From positions 1 to 36,025 of the forward strand of contig CAMDDX010000032.1 of NCBI GenBank assembly GCA_945893075.1: a DNA stretch of 36,025 nt, written 5' to 3'. The DNA comes from Planctomyces sp. SH-PL62. Its GTDB lineage: Bacteria > Planctomycetota > Planctomycetia > Planctomycetales > Planctomycetaceae. Each line of letters starts with the position of its first letter. Position 1 is the stretch's first letter. Shown here piece by piece: positions 1 through 7,267 of the stretch. Below the pieces are notes generated by a model, which was not told the origin of the DNA, searched no databases, and saw nothing but the letters and a program-made list of their open reading frames with translations. The position numbers and the translations under genes are program-made.

Positions 1-155
1 TCCTGAACCGCATCCACCAACACGCGCCGCGCACCCCGATGCTGTCCGGCGCAGGCGTCGTTGAGCATTCCCTCCAGACGCTTCGGCTCACGCACCAACT
101 CGCGCCCGTGTCGCTCAATCAGGTCGCACAGGATTTGTTTGAGTTCGTCAGTCAT
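1..155 (-). CDS. Partial gene, N-terminal 51 residues, function unknown
   Basis: An open frame starts with ATG at 155 on the minus strand and runs off the left edge of the window. The visible peptide begins MTDELKQILCDLIERHG and continues as a charged, helix-prone segment with the stretch EPKRLEGMLNDACAG, with no signal peptide or membrane segment. It is too short to assign. It lies downstream of the PP2C and TerY-like vWA genes on the same strand, where the third member of a TerY-P triad (a protein kinase) or another regulatory partner such as an Hsp70-like protein could be expected. That expectation is inferred from neighbours only. I remember similar short helical N-terminal modules in planctomycete multidomain proteins but cannot name the family. 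Confidence 0.6.
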   Translation of the reverse strand, partial: MTDELKQILCDLIERHGRELVREPKRLEGMLNDACAGQHRGARRVLVDAVQ

Positions 156-210
156 GGTGATTCCGTCGAAGAGCAAAGGTCGCGTGGGCTTTTGCGGCCC
201 ATTGACAAGC

Positions 211-322
211 ACCCCACCGAGCTTGTCTCGGTGGCTCGCGGGCGTCTGCACTACGCTTTCATATCGAGTGAGTCCGCTCGTAGTGCAAAGGCCCTTTTCC
301 ACCGAGGCAAGCTCGGCGGGGT
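211..322. repeat. REPIN-like inverted pair of hairpins
   Basis: Imperfect inverted repeat: about 211-254 pairs with about 278-322. Each arm carries its own hairpin: CCACCGAG/CTCGGTGG at 214-234 with a 5-nt loop, and CCACCGAG/CTCGGCGG at 299-319 with a 5-nt loop. The copy fills the gap between the PP2C stop codon and the start of the next gene. Confidence 0.8.
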
Positions 323-327
323 TTGTG

Positions 328-1230
328 TCACTGTTCTCCGGGCGGGTTGCTGTGTTCGTCAATCGGAGGCACTTCGATGATGACCAGCGTCATGTCGTCG
401 CCGCTGCCTTGGTCCGAGTAATGATCCAACCACGCCGGAAGAGCGTCGGCGACACCACCGAAGCCGTGGTCGTGAATGCGTTGCCGAAGACTCCCGACGA
501 ATTGATCGAACGCGGTGTCATCGGCGAATGAGTTCGGCAGCCCATCCGTCGTCAACAACAACAGGCCGCCGGCGCGTCGATCCAGCGTGGCCGTTTTCCA
601 ACACACTTGAGCGTTCGGCGAACAGAGGGAATCGGTCTCCGTGCCGATGGCGAGTTCCACCGGAAACGGCCGTTCGCACTCGCCGTCGGGACGCAGCCAG
701 ACAATGTCGCCATCGCCCAATTGAGCCACGCACAGCGTCTCAGGAGTCAACAACGCGGTGAGCAGCGTCGTGCCATAACGCCGGAAGAGTGGCGATTCAT
801 CGGCTAGCTCGGTCGCAAGTTCCTGCGGCGCTGACGATGGAGCAATCACGGTGGGACAGCGTTCGCTGGCATCGGATCGGACGGCCTCACGCCAACGCCG
901 AGAGATGATTCGCGGACAGTCGCTCTTGAAGTCGCGTCGCATCTGCGCGTCCGGCGGGTCCGCGTGTCCGACGTGAAACGAGCAGAGTTCGCTCACGGCC
1001 ACTTGCACTGCCAGCGCCGCTCCAACATCGCTCAGGTCGTGCCGCGCGTCACCATGCCCATCGGCCACCGCCGCCACCAATCGCGGGCCACCACGGATCG
1101 CGCCGCTCCACAGAGCAAACGCATCCTGACACGGTTGCGAACCGCTGCGATGAGAAGCCCCTCGTCGGCTGCATCCACACGCCCAACCGACGGTCGGACT
1201 TCCCAAGGCGAAGATTTCAGGTGGCTTCAT
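328..1230 (-). CDS. PP2C-family serine/threonine protein phosphatase
   Basis: The 300-residue protein is a soluble PP2C-type metal-dependent phosphatase that would remove phosphate from Ser/Thr residues. The PP2C motifs appear in order: QDAF at 35-38, the metal-binding ADGHGDARH at 56-64, RYGTTLLTALL at 151-161, LGDGDIV at 171-177, LLTTDG at 225-230 and the C-terminal GDDMTLV at 277-283 with the last metal-binding Asp. There is no signal peptide or membrane segment. The ATG at 1230 has only a weak Shine-Dalgarno. The gene lies downstream of a TerY-like vWA gene on the same strand; that pair, with a kinase, makes up the TerY-P triad of tellurite-resistance-type systems. An operon is likely, although a 95-nt inverted repeat lies in the gap between the two genes. 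Confidence 0.88.
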   Translation of the reverse strand: MKPPEIFALGSPTVGWACGCSRRGASHRSGSQPCQDAFALWSGAIRGGPRLVAAVADGHGDARHDLSDVGAALAVQVAVSELCSFHVGHADPPDAQMRRDFKSDCPRIISRRWREAVRSDASERCPTVIAPSSAPQELATELADESPLFRRYGTTLLTALLTPETLCVAQLGDGDIVWLRPDGECERPFPVELAIGTETDSLCSPNAQVCWKTATLDRRAGGLLLLTTDGLPNSFADDTAFDQFVGSLRQRIHDHGFGGVADALPAWLDHYSDQGSGDDMTLVIIEVPPIDEHSNPPGEQ

Positions 1231-1246
1231 GGCAGCGGCACTCTTT

Positions 1247-1341
1247 TACGTAGCCGTCATCGCTCCGCGTGACGAGCCGGACTTGTGTTGCGGTATCGAA
1301 TCGCCGCTCGGCTCATCACGCGGAGCGATGATGGCTACATA
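1247..1341. repeat. Long inverted repeat between the vWA and PP2C genes
   Basis: Arms of 33 nt (1247-1279 and 1309-1341) match at 30 of 33 positions around a 29-nt spacer. All three differences are transitions. Each arm can also form a short hairpin of its own (TCATC with GATGA). It sits inside what looks like one operon. Confidence 0.9.
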
Positions 1342-1349
1342 GAAGACGC

Positions 1350-2096
1350 CTACCAGACGTCGGTGGCCGTGCCGAGAGTCGGCTCGATCGACGGCGGCGC
1401 GGGGAGTTCGACATTCGCTCCGCCAGCCTCGCCGCCACCAACCTTGCTCTTGCCGAGTGAGGCTCCCACCGAAGCGTTCACGCTCGCCCAACGGATGTAT
1501 TGCACGAGCTTCTGCGGCGTGTCCGCGTGCAAGACTCCGATTTCCGGATGACTGACGAACTTGAGCAGTTGCTCTTCGTCATAGCTGCTGTCGCCATCCG
1601 AAATCCCGATCGCCAACCGCACCGCCTTCAAACCCCACGGCTGCTTCAACAACTCAGCAATCGCCGCGTCGTACTCGGAGGCCGGATCGGTGCAGTATCC
1701 ATCCGAGATCAGAATGCACACCGGCGGCAATCCGCGCCGCGGCATTTGTTCGGCGTTCAACTCACCCGTCAACAACCGAATGGCCTGCGAGGTCGCCGTG
1801 CCACCAGCAACGGCAAGCTCCGGCCAAACGAATTGCTCGATCGGCACTGCCTTGGGACCAACATGCCATTTGGCATCGTCCGCAAAGCAAATCGCCCGCA
1901 TCGAGACTTGCACCTCCGGATGCCCACCAACCGCGTTGCGAATCTCCGGCAGCGCCTCCCGAATCGCCTGATTCAACGTGGCGATCTTCTTGCCGCTCAT
2001 CGAACCAGAACAATCCGTCAGCCAAAAGAACTGCAACGACTTGCGAGCGACCGTCCCCTCCGGGACAGGAATCGCAGGAGTGACAGCGCCAGCCAT
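1350..2096 (-). CDS. TerY-like von Willebrand factor A domain protein
   Basis: A 248-residue soluble vWA protein. The MIDAS metal site is complete: DCSGS at 28-32, Thr100 in GGTATS and SDG at 131-133. The opening FFWLTDCSGSMSG followed by IATLNQAIREALPEI is typical of TerY proteins, which act with a PP2C phosphatase and a kinase in the TerY-P triad; the PP2C gene is next downstream. I chose the ATG at 2096 because a GGAG lies 8 nt before it; the frame also stays open to a GTG at 2126, which would add ten residues without a good ribosome site. Likely cytosolic; its target cannot be told from sequence. Confidence 0.85.
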   Translation of the reverse strand: MAGAVTPAIPVPEGTVARKSLQFFWLTDCSGSMSGKKIATLNQAIREALPEIRNAVGGHPEVQVSMRAICFADDAKWHVGPKAVPIEQFVWPELAVAGGTATSQAIRLLTGELNAEQMPRRGLPPVCILISDGYCTDPASEYDAAIAELLKQPWGLKAVRLAIGISDGDSSYDEEQLLKFVSHPEIGVLHADTPQKLVQYIRWASVNASVGASLGKSKVGGGEAGGANVELPAPPSIEPTLGTATDVW

Positions 2097-2174
2097 GAGG
2101 GATCTCCGACGATTAAGAGTGATCACAACCAGCGAGAGTGTGACTGCGACGTTCGTATCGGACCACTCGCAGAC

Positions 2175-3605
2175 TCACACTAAAACTTCGTCGATCGGCT
2201 GACCGCCTTGAGAGATTTCGACCGGGCGATTGTTGTGATCGGGGACTCGTAGGTCCGGGTCGATACCAAGGCAACGATAAATCGTCGCGCAGAGATCGGC
2301 GGGACGAACCGGCTTGTCTTTCACATACGCGGCTTGCGAATCAGAGGCTCCGTAAACGGTGCCGCCGCGAATGCCGGCTCCGGCCAACAGTGAGCCGTAG
2401 CAGTTCGTCCAATGATCTCGGCCCGCGTTGCCGTTCACGCGCGGAGTGCGGCCCATCTCGCTGGTGACGACGATCAGCGTCTCGTCCAACAGGCCGCGTG
2501 CTTCGAGGTCTTGCAGCAACGCCGAATAGGTTTGGTCGAAGCCCGGCAGCTTGTTGTTTTTCAGGATGTGGAAGTTTTTCTGGTGAGTGTCCCAAGCGTC
2601 GTAATCGACGTTGACCGGCCCCCAGTACAAATCCCAAGTCACGTTCACGAAGCGCACGCCCTGCTCGATCAACCGCCGAGCAATCAGCGTCGAATTGCCG
2701 AACAGCGTGTTGCCGTAGCGATCGACCGTCTTCGGATCTTCGAGGCTGAGATCGAACGCCGTGCGGAGCTTCGAGGAAGTCAGCACGTCGAACGCTCGCT
2801 GCTGATTGCGGTCGAAGGAAGCGGTTGCGAGAGCTTGTTCCGCCTTCTGCCGCTGATCGTCAATCTGTTGCAACAACGAACGGCGCGAGTTCAAGCGATC
2901 CACAGTCATGCCGTCTTTCAACATGCTGTTCGGCAGCAACGGTGCGCCGCGCACGATCTGCGGATTACCCGGCGACGGCGCGAACGATTCTTTGTCGTAG
3001 TACGGCATGGACTCGGTCGTCAGCGGATCGAACCGCTTGCCGAGGAATCCGCCATACGGGCCGGAACGGCGAAACGCCTGGCCCCAACCCAGCCACACCG
3101 GCAGGAAAAGATAATCGGGCAGACTCTTGCGTCCGGCACTCAGATATTCGCAGACGGACCCCATGCTCGGCGGATCGGTGTCTCGCGGGTGCTGATCCGT
3201 CGGCATCAAGTCGTAGCCGGTGTAGCAGGGCAGACAGTTGTGACATCCGGCCTTGTGGTTGATCGTCCGAATGAACGCCGTGCGATGCGCCCATTGAGCG
3301 AACTGCGGCAGGTGCTCGCAGACGTCGATGCCGGGGACGTTGGAGGCGATCGGCCGGAACTCGCCGCGCGTTTCCGACGGGCCTTCCGGCTTCAGGTCAT
3401 ACATGTCCTGAGTCGCCGCGCCGCCGAGCAAAAAAATGAAGATGACGTTCTTTGCCTTCGCATGCCCGACCAGTCCCGCCTCTTCGGCCGCCAGCATCTG
3501 CGGCAGGCCAAAGCCGCCCAGCGCGGACAAGGCTCCGGCTTTCAGCGTTTCACGCCGAGTGATCCCATCGCAACATCGTCGCGGACTTCCAAGCATTGTC
3601 AGCAT
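2175..3605 (-). CDS. DUF1501 protein with Tat signal
   Basis: A 476-residue DUF1501 protein. The N-terminus has a twin-arginine motif (TRRETLKAG, 16-24) and a hydrophobic stretch ending near AA-EE at 39-42, so Tat export is predicted. Family features are the FIFLLGGAATQDMYDLKP segment, DPPSMGSVCEYL, the TSEMGRTP motif and GRDHWTNCYGSLLAGAG near the C-terminus, all typical of this alkaline-phosphatase/sulfatase-fold family. The function of DUF1501 is not established. In planctomycetes these genes usually follow a PSCyt/PSD1 (DUF1549/DUF1553) cytochrome-like gene, which is missing here. The ATG overlaps the stop of the upstream 61-codon gene, suggesting coupled translation; an ATG three codons later (3596) is also possible. 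Confidence 0.9.
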   Translation of the reverse strand: MLTMLGSPRRCCDGITRRETLKAGALSALGGFGLPQMLAAEEAGLVGHAKAKNVIFIFLLGGAATQDMYDLKPEGPSETRGEFRPIASNVPGIDVCEHLPQFAQWAHRTAFIRTINHKAGCHNCLPCYTGYDLMPTDQHPRDTDPPSMGSVCEYLSAGRKSLPDYLFLPVWLGWGQAFRRSGPYGGFLGKRFDPLTTESMPYYDKESFAPSPGNPQIVRGAPLLPNSMLKDGMTVDRLNSRRSLLQQIDDQRQKAEQALATASFDRNQQRAFDVLTSSKLRTAFDLSLEDPKTVDRYGNTLFGNSTLIARRLIEQGVRFVNVTWDLYWGPVNVDYDAWDTHQKNFHILKNNKLPGFDQTYSALLQDLEARGLLDETLIVVTSEMGRTPRVNGNAGRDHWTNCYGSLLAGAGIRGGTVYGASDSQAAYVKDKPVRPADLCATIYRCLGIDPDLRVPDHNNRPVEISQGGQPIDEVLV

Positions 3606-3784
3606 GGCTTTTGACCCTCGAATTCATGGGCTGAAGCAGTTCGAACCGCCAGTTCTCGCAGTGATGACCAAAACTCGGCCGCGACTGGCGTGGCTTGATT
3701 ATCTTGATCAGCCGCGAGCACTTGAGCCTCGATGTAATCGTAATCCGCGATTGGCTCGGACAGCTTAATCGTCAACTGTGTCAT
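3599..3784 (-). CDS. Small protein of 61 residues, translationally coupled to DUF1501
   Basis: The ATG at 3784 is preceded by GGGAG at a good distance. The stop codon overlaps the start of the DUF1501 gene within ATGCTGA. The product starts MTQLTIKLSEPIADY, a beta-strand-like opening reminiscent of ribbon-helix-helix antitoxins, but the rest (AADQDNQATPVAAEFWSSL) lacks a convincing RHH helix pair, so this may be a diverged or decayed antitoxin or something unrelated. No toxin gene is adjacent. The overlap and ribosome site make real translation likely; function unknown. Confidence 0.55.
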   Translation of the reverse strand: MTQLTIKLSEPIADYDYIEAQVLAADQDNQATPVAAEFWSSLRELAVRTASAHEFEGQKPC

Positions 3785-3859
3785 GGATCGCTCCCAATTT
3801 CCCAAACCAACGACTTCAGTCTCCAACAGACTCTTCAAGTTGTCCAGCCGGAAACAGGG

Positions 3860-4645
3860 CTACGATCGCCGCCGCAGAATGAGTACTACGTCCTGCGTCA
3901 TCGGCCCAATCGTTACCGGCTGCTTCAGGTCGTAGGCGAAATCATACGTCGCGACGTGTTCGAGTTCCGGGACTCGCGACAACAAGTCAAGCATCTGGGT
4001 TGCCGTGTAAGTTCGGTAGTGCATCTCGTCTTCGATCCGAAAATGCTTCGACGGCATCCAGATGTCGAGCGTCATGCCGAGGTATTCCATCCGGCCTTTG
4101 CGATCGACTCGCTTGGACCACATGCGCGAGTTGACCTGCACATGCCCGCGCCGCGCGATCCACGATTCTTCATCATCGTGCGGGCCGCGAGTCGGCAGCA
4201 GGTGCAAGCCGAGCGCATAGATTCCGCCGGGAGAGAGCGCCGTCGCCATGCACTTCAAATGAGCCTCGGCAGTCGCTTCGGTTGGTAGATGCCGAAACGT
4301 GTTGATCGTGTTGAATGCGGCATCGACCGGTTGCTTGAGTTGGAAGTCGGCCATGTCCCCGACGGTCACGCTCTTGGCGAAGCCATGTTTGCGCAACCGC
4401 TCGTTGCAGTACGCGACCGCCTTCTCGTTGAGGTCGTTGCCGCTGACCTTGTACTCAGCCTTCGCGAATTGCAGCAGCAAGCGGCCAGTCCCGCAGGCCG
4501 GCTCGAAGAGCTTGCGAACCTTGCGAGTTGCGTGACGCTCGAAGCAGCCGCGCAAGAAATGAAACTCAGCCCGCCAGTCTGAGCCGAACAGCAATTCGTA
4601 ATACTGTGGGAAGTCGTAGATGCTGGCTTGGATGGTGTCGGGCAT
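3860..4645 (-). CDS. Class I SAM-dependent methyltransferase
   Basis: A 261-residue soluble protein with a Rossmann-type SAM-binding fold. Motif I is EPACGTGRLL at 48-57, followed by an acidic GNDLNEKAVAYC segment that would hold the ribose hydroxyls and GDMADFQLKQPVDAAFNTINTFRHL as motifs II/III. The substrate cannot be read from the sequence. The start DTIQASIYDFPQYYELLFGSDW is typical of a group of small-molecule methyltransferases with Y-D-x-P-x-Y openings. It is followed 75 nt downstream by the 61-codon gene and then DUF1501, so these three may share a transcript. Confidence 0.85.
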   Translation of the reverse strand: MPDTIQASIYDFPQYYELLFGSDWRAEFHFLRGCFERHATRKVRKLFEPACGTGRLLLQFAKAEYKVSGNDLNEKAVAYCNERLRKHGFAKSVTVGDMADFQLKQPVDAAFNTINTFRHLPTEATAEAHLKCMATALSPGGIYALGLHLLPTRGPHDDEESWIARRGHVQVNSRMWSKRVDRKGRMEYLGMTLDIWMPSKHFRIEDEMHYRTYTATQMLDLLSRVPELEHVATYDFAYDLKQPVTIGPMTQDVVLILRRRS

Positions 4646-4709
4646 GAGGGGAGGGATTTGGGGTTGGGGATTAGGGGCTGGTGTAGTGACGCCGAGTTCG
4701 AGTGAATGA

Positions 4710-4772
4710 TCAGCCGCAGGGCGCTAGCCCCGGTTTGTAGGGATCGAACCGGGGCTAGCGCCCTGCGGCTGA
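4710..4772. repeat. Perfect inverted repeat, 26-bp arms
   Basis: Arms 4710-4735 and 4747-4772 are exact reverse complements around an 11-nt loop. Each arm contains GGGC and GCCC separated by GCTA. It lies just after the stop of the BatA-like gene and upstream of the methyltransferase, so it could end or attenuate readthrough, but no T-tract follows. Confidence 0.97.
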
Positions 4773-4787
4773 TTTACGGGACAGAGC

Positions 4788-7076
4788 CTAGAGCAATCGC
4801 ATCGCCGTCCAGATCGCGGCGAGTGCGAGCGAGAGAATCGCGAACACGGCACCCACGGTAAAGCGCCACGCGAGAGCTTGTTCGATCATCAAGAGGGCTA
4901 GCACAGCGGCGAGGAGGTTGATCGTCAGCGAATGCGCGTCCGGTTCGGAGTCATCGGAAGCTGCGACTGTCGGTGAGTTCGCGTCGCGGACGACGATCCC
5001 GTGGCCTTGTTCGTCCCCATGCGACGTGGACCACTCCCGCGGGTCGAGCCGTCGCGGATCACTCTCACGCGGATCGACGTTGATTGCGAACCGAAGTGAC
5101 GCCGCCCCGCTCGCCAACGTGTAGAGGCCGGGGCGGAGCGTGTCGTTGATGACGATCATTGATCGACCGTCGCGATCCACTGGCGTCAGCGTGCGCGTGA
5201 CTCCATCCGGCGTCGTCAGCGGGACGCTCGTCGAGCCGTTGGGAACTTCGAGCTGCTCAAATTCGCCGACGAGCGATTCGCGCGGTTGTGAGCGTCCCGT
5301 GGCGGCGTACTCGGTCAGTTCATGGATCAATGGCACGAACCCCGCCGCCCAGATGGCCCATTCGCCCCACGTCTCGTCGAGCGACGTTGTCACCAGCACG
5401 CAGCGGCCTCGGCCGAGTCCGCCATCGGTGGACGTCACGATCGCCGGGTCGCCGTTCGAGAATCGCAGCGCGACGTCGTGGCCGCCCCCCCGCGGCGGGG
5501 CTGCGTCGGCCACGGTGCGCACGTATTGCCGAATGAGCGCGGTCTCTAAACCGGCTCCGGGATTGCCTCGAAACTCGCGCAGCAGCGGATGCGTGAAGTC
5601 GCCAGGGTCGAAGCCGAACGCGGAGGGAGTGCCATCGTCGTTCGTGCTCGTGACGACTTCGTTCAATCGCAACGACATCAGTCCGCGCGGACCGAACGCG
5701 ACTTCATTGAGCTTCTCAATCGAGACCGTCGGGCCAAGCGACACGATCACTCCGCCGCCGTTCTCCGCGAAGCGTCGCAGACGTTCGACATCCAGCTCGG
5801 CCAACGTGCCGACATCGCAGAGAAAGACGACGTCATGCCGATCGAGTTCGACGTTCGGCAGTTCAGAGTCCGGCACAGTCGTGACCCGCAGCCAGCGCGC
5901 ACTCGCCGCGCGATCGGTCGTCTTCGGAGACAATGCTTGTTCGACGAAGAACGTTGCCGCCTCGCGCGGCCGGGCCGAGGGACGGCCATTAACCAGCAGC
6001 ACGCTCAGTTCCGATCGCACGCTCAACGCCAGCCAGCGTTCGTTGTCGCCGAGCAATGAATCCTCTTCCAGTCGCACCGACAACGAGTGCTCGCCCGACG
6101 CCGGCGCGGTCAGCGTGAACTCAACGGTCGCATCTTGGCCGAGCGGCAAATCGACACGTCGCGAGTCCGCCAGTTGCTCGTCGATGCGCAACTCAACTCG
6201 CCGCGCGGTGAGCGGCACGGTCCCGGCGTTGCGGAGTGTTGCGGTCACGGACATGGGTTGCTCGGCTGCGAGGATCGGCGGATCGGTGGTCAGGCCGACG
6301 ATCGCGGCGTTGTCCGGCAACGCGGCTCCGACGTCGATGAGCACCAATTCGTGGGGCAGGTTTCCAACCTGCCCGTCCAGTCCGGGCAGGTTGGAAACCT
6401 GCCCCACGGTCCAATTCTCCGCTTGGAAATCGGAGATCACGATGACCTCACAACGTTCGCGCGGCTGCTTGGCGGCGATCAATTCGGAGAGTTGCCGCAG
6501 AGTCGCCGCGACATCGCCACGCTCGAACGTCAGCGGCAGCCGGTCGATTTCTTCGAGCACCGCACTCGCCACCAGCGTCGGCTGTCGGATCAACAGACGC
6601 GGCTCCGAGCCGGAAATGCGGGCCAGTGCGAAGCGGTCGCCAGAATGACTCTTCTTGACGATGTCGCGCGCGATCACCTTGCCCGCTTCAAACAACGCCG
6701 CCGCCGCGTTGTCGGTGTTGCTGGTGGCTTTGCGGCCCATGCTCAGCGACGCATCCAGCACGATCACTCGCAACGTCGGCGGTGTGACTCCCGCGAGCTT
6801 GCCGGCATCCACCCAGCGTGGCCGCGCCAACGCGAACACGATCAGCGCCAGAATCAAAACTCGCGCCGCAAGCAACAGCAATTGCTCCAGCCGAGTCCGC
6901 CGCGATTGCTTGCGAGCCGCCGCATGCAGGAACTGCATCGCCGCCCACGAGACTTCGCGGTAACGGCGGCGAAACAGCCAGTGAATCAACACCGGCACGA
7001 CCGCTAACGCCAACCAACCCAATAAGGCGGGACTGGCGAAGCCGAAGGCGAGCAGATTGAGCGAGGATGCGATCAC
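4788..7076 (-). CDS. BatA-type vWA membrane protein carrying an in-frame repeat
   Basis: About 762 residues. The N-terminus is the BatA signature (FGFASPALLGWLALAVVPVLIHWLFRRR), then a second membrane helix after RRTRLEQ, a vWA domain with DASLSM at 108-113, a long extracytoplasmic part, and two C-terminal helices ending at AAIWTAMRLL. Such proteins usually accompany MoxR ATPase and DUF58 genes; neither is here. I prefer the GTG at 7076, which places the family signature near the N-terminus; the frame is open upstream to 7199, but that part is translated repeat DNA (7115-7207). There is no clear Shine-Dalgarno. Residues about 224-242 (VGQVSNLPGLDGQ and VGNLPH) are encoded by a 57-bp palindromic repeat inserted without shifting the frame. 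Confidence 0.85.
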   Translation of the reverse strand: MIASSLNLLAFGFASPALLGWLALAVVPVLIHWLFRRRYREVSWAAMQFLHAAARKQSRRTRLEQLLLLAARVLILALIVFALARPRWVDAGKLAGVTPPTLRVIVLDASLSMGRKATSNTDNAAAALFEAGKVIARDIVKKSHSGDRFALARISGSEPRLLIRQPTLVASAVLEEIDRLPLTFERGDVAATLRQLSELIAAKQPRERCEVIVISDFQAENWTVGQVSNLPGLDGQVGNLPHELVLIDVGAALPDNAAIVGLTTDPPILAAEQPMSVTATLRNAGTVPLTARRVELRIDEQLADSRRVDLPLGQDATVEFTLTAPASGEHSLSVRLEEDSLLGDNERWLALSVRSELSVLLVNGRPSARPREAATFFVEQALSPKTTDRAASARWLRVTTVPDSELPNVELDRHDVVFLCDVGTLAELDVERLRRFAENGGGVIVSLGPTVSIEKLNEVAFGPRGLMSLRLNEVVTSTNDDGTPSAFGFDPGDFTHPLLREFRGNPGAGLETALIRQYVRTVADAAPPRGGGHDVALRFSNGDPAIVTSTDGGLGRGRCVLVTTSLDETWGEWAIWAAGFVPLIHELTEYAATGRSQPRESLVGEFEQLEVPNGSTSVPLTTPDGVTRTLTPVDRDGRSMIVINDTLRPGLYTLASGAASLRFAINVDPRESDPRRLDPREWSTSHGDEQGHGIVVRDANSPTVAASDDSEPDAHSLTINLLAAVLALLMIEQALAWRFTVGAVFAILSLALAAIWTAMRLL
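6351..6407. repeat. Perfect REPIN-like palindrome inside a coding region
   Basis: Arms 6351-6374 and 6384-6407 are exact 24-nt reverse complements around a 9-nt loop. Each arm is also a hairpin, GGGCAGGTT with AACCTGCCC around 3 nt. Total length is 57 nt (19 codons). It belongs to the same family as the copy at 10040-10110, which is intergenic. Confidence 0.97.
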
Positions 7077-7114
7077 GGTGAAGCCGTTCGTAGAGAATGA
7101 CGTTGCACGAACGC

Positions 7115-7207
7115 AATGGAAAATGAGAAATGGAGAATGAAAAATGCAAAATGCTTTGCCCCGCCATTCATTTTGCATTTTCCATTTCTCATTTCTCATT
7201 TTCCATT
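7115..7207. repeat. A/T-rich long inverted repeat between divergent genes
   Basis: Arms of 39 nt (7115-7153 and 7169-7207) match at about 35 positions around a 15-nt spacer. The left arm is made of words such as AATGGAAAATGAGAAATG and has only A, G and T except one C. Its composition differs sharply from the GC-rich surroundings. It separates the BatA-like gene from the divergent DUF1501 gene. Confidence 0.93.
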
Positions 7208-7267
7208 ATTGCCCTCTGACAAGACCACCGGTTGACCGGCGCGGGTCCGCTTGTTTTGCTTCACGCC

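Noticed and set aside
328-2096. Full tellurite-resistance (ter) cluster
   Set aside because: No TerD, TerB or TerC gene is seen; only the vWA and PP2C parts are present.
5140-6648. 502-codon open frame opposite the BatA-like gene
   Set aside because: Ser/Arg/Thr-rich antisense translation caused by codon bias; the other strand has clear domains.
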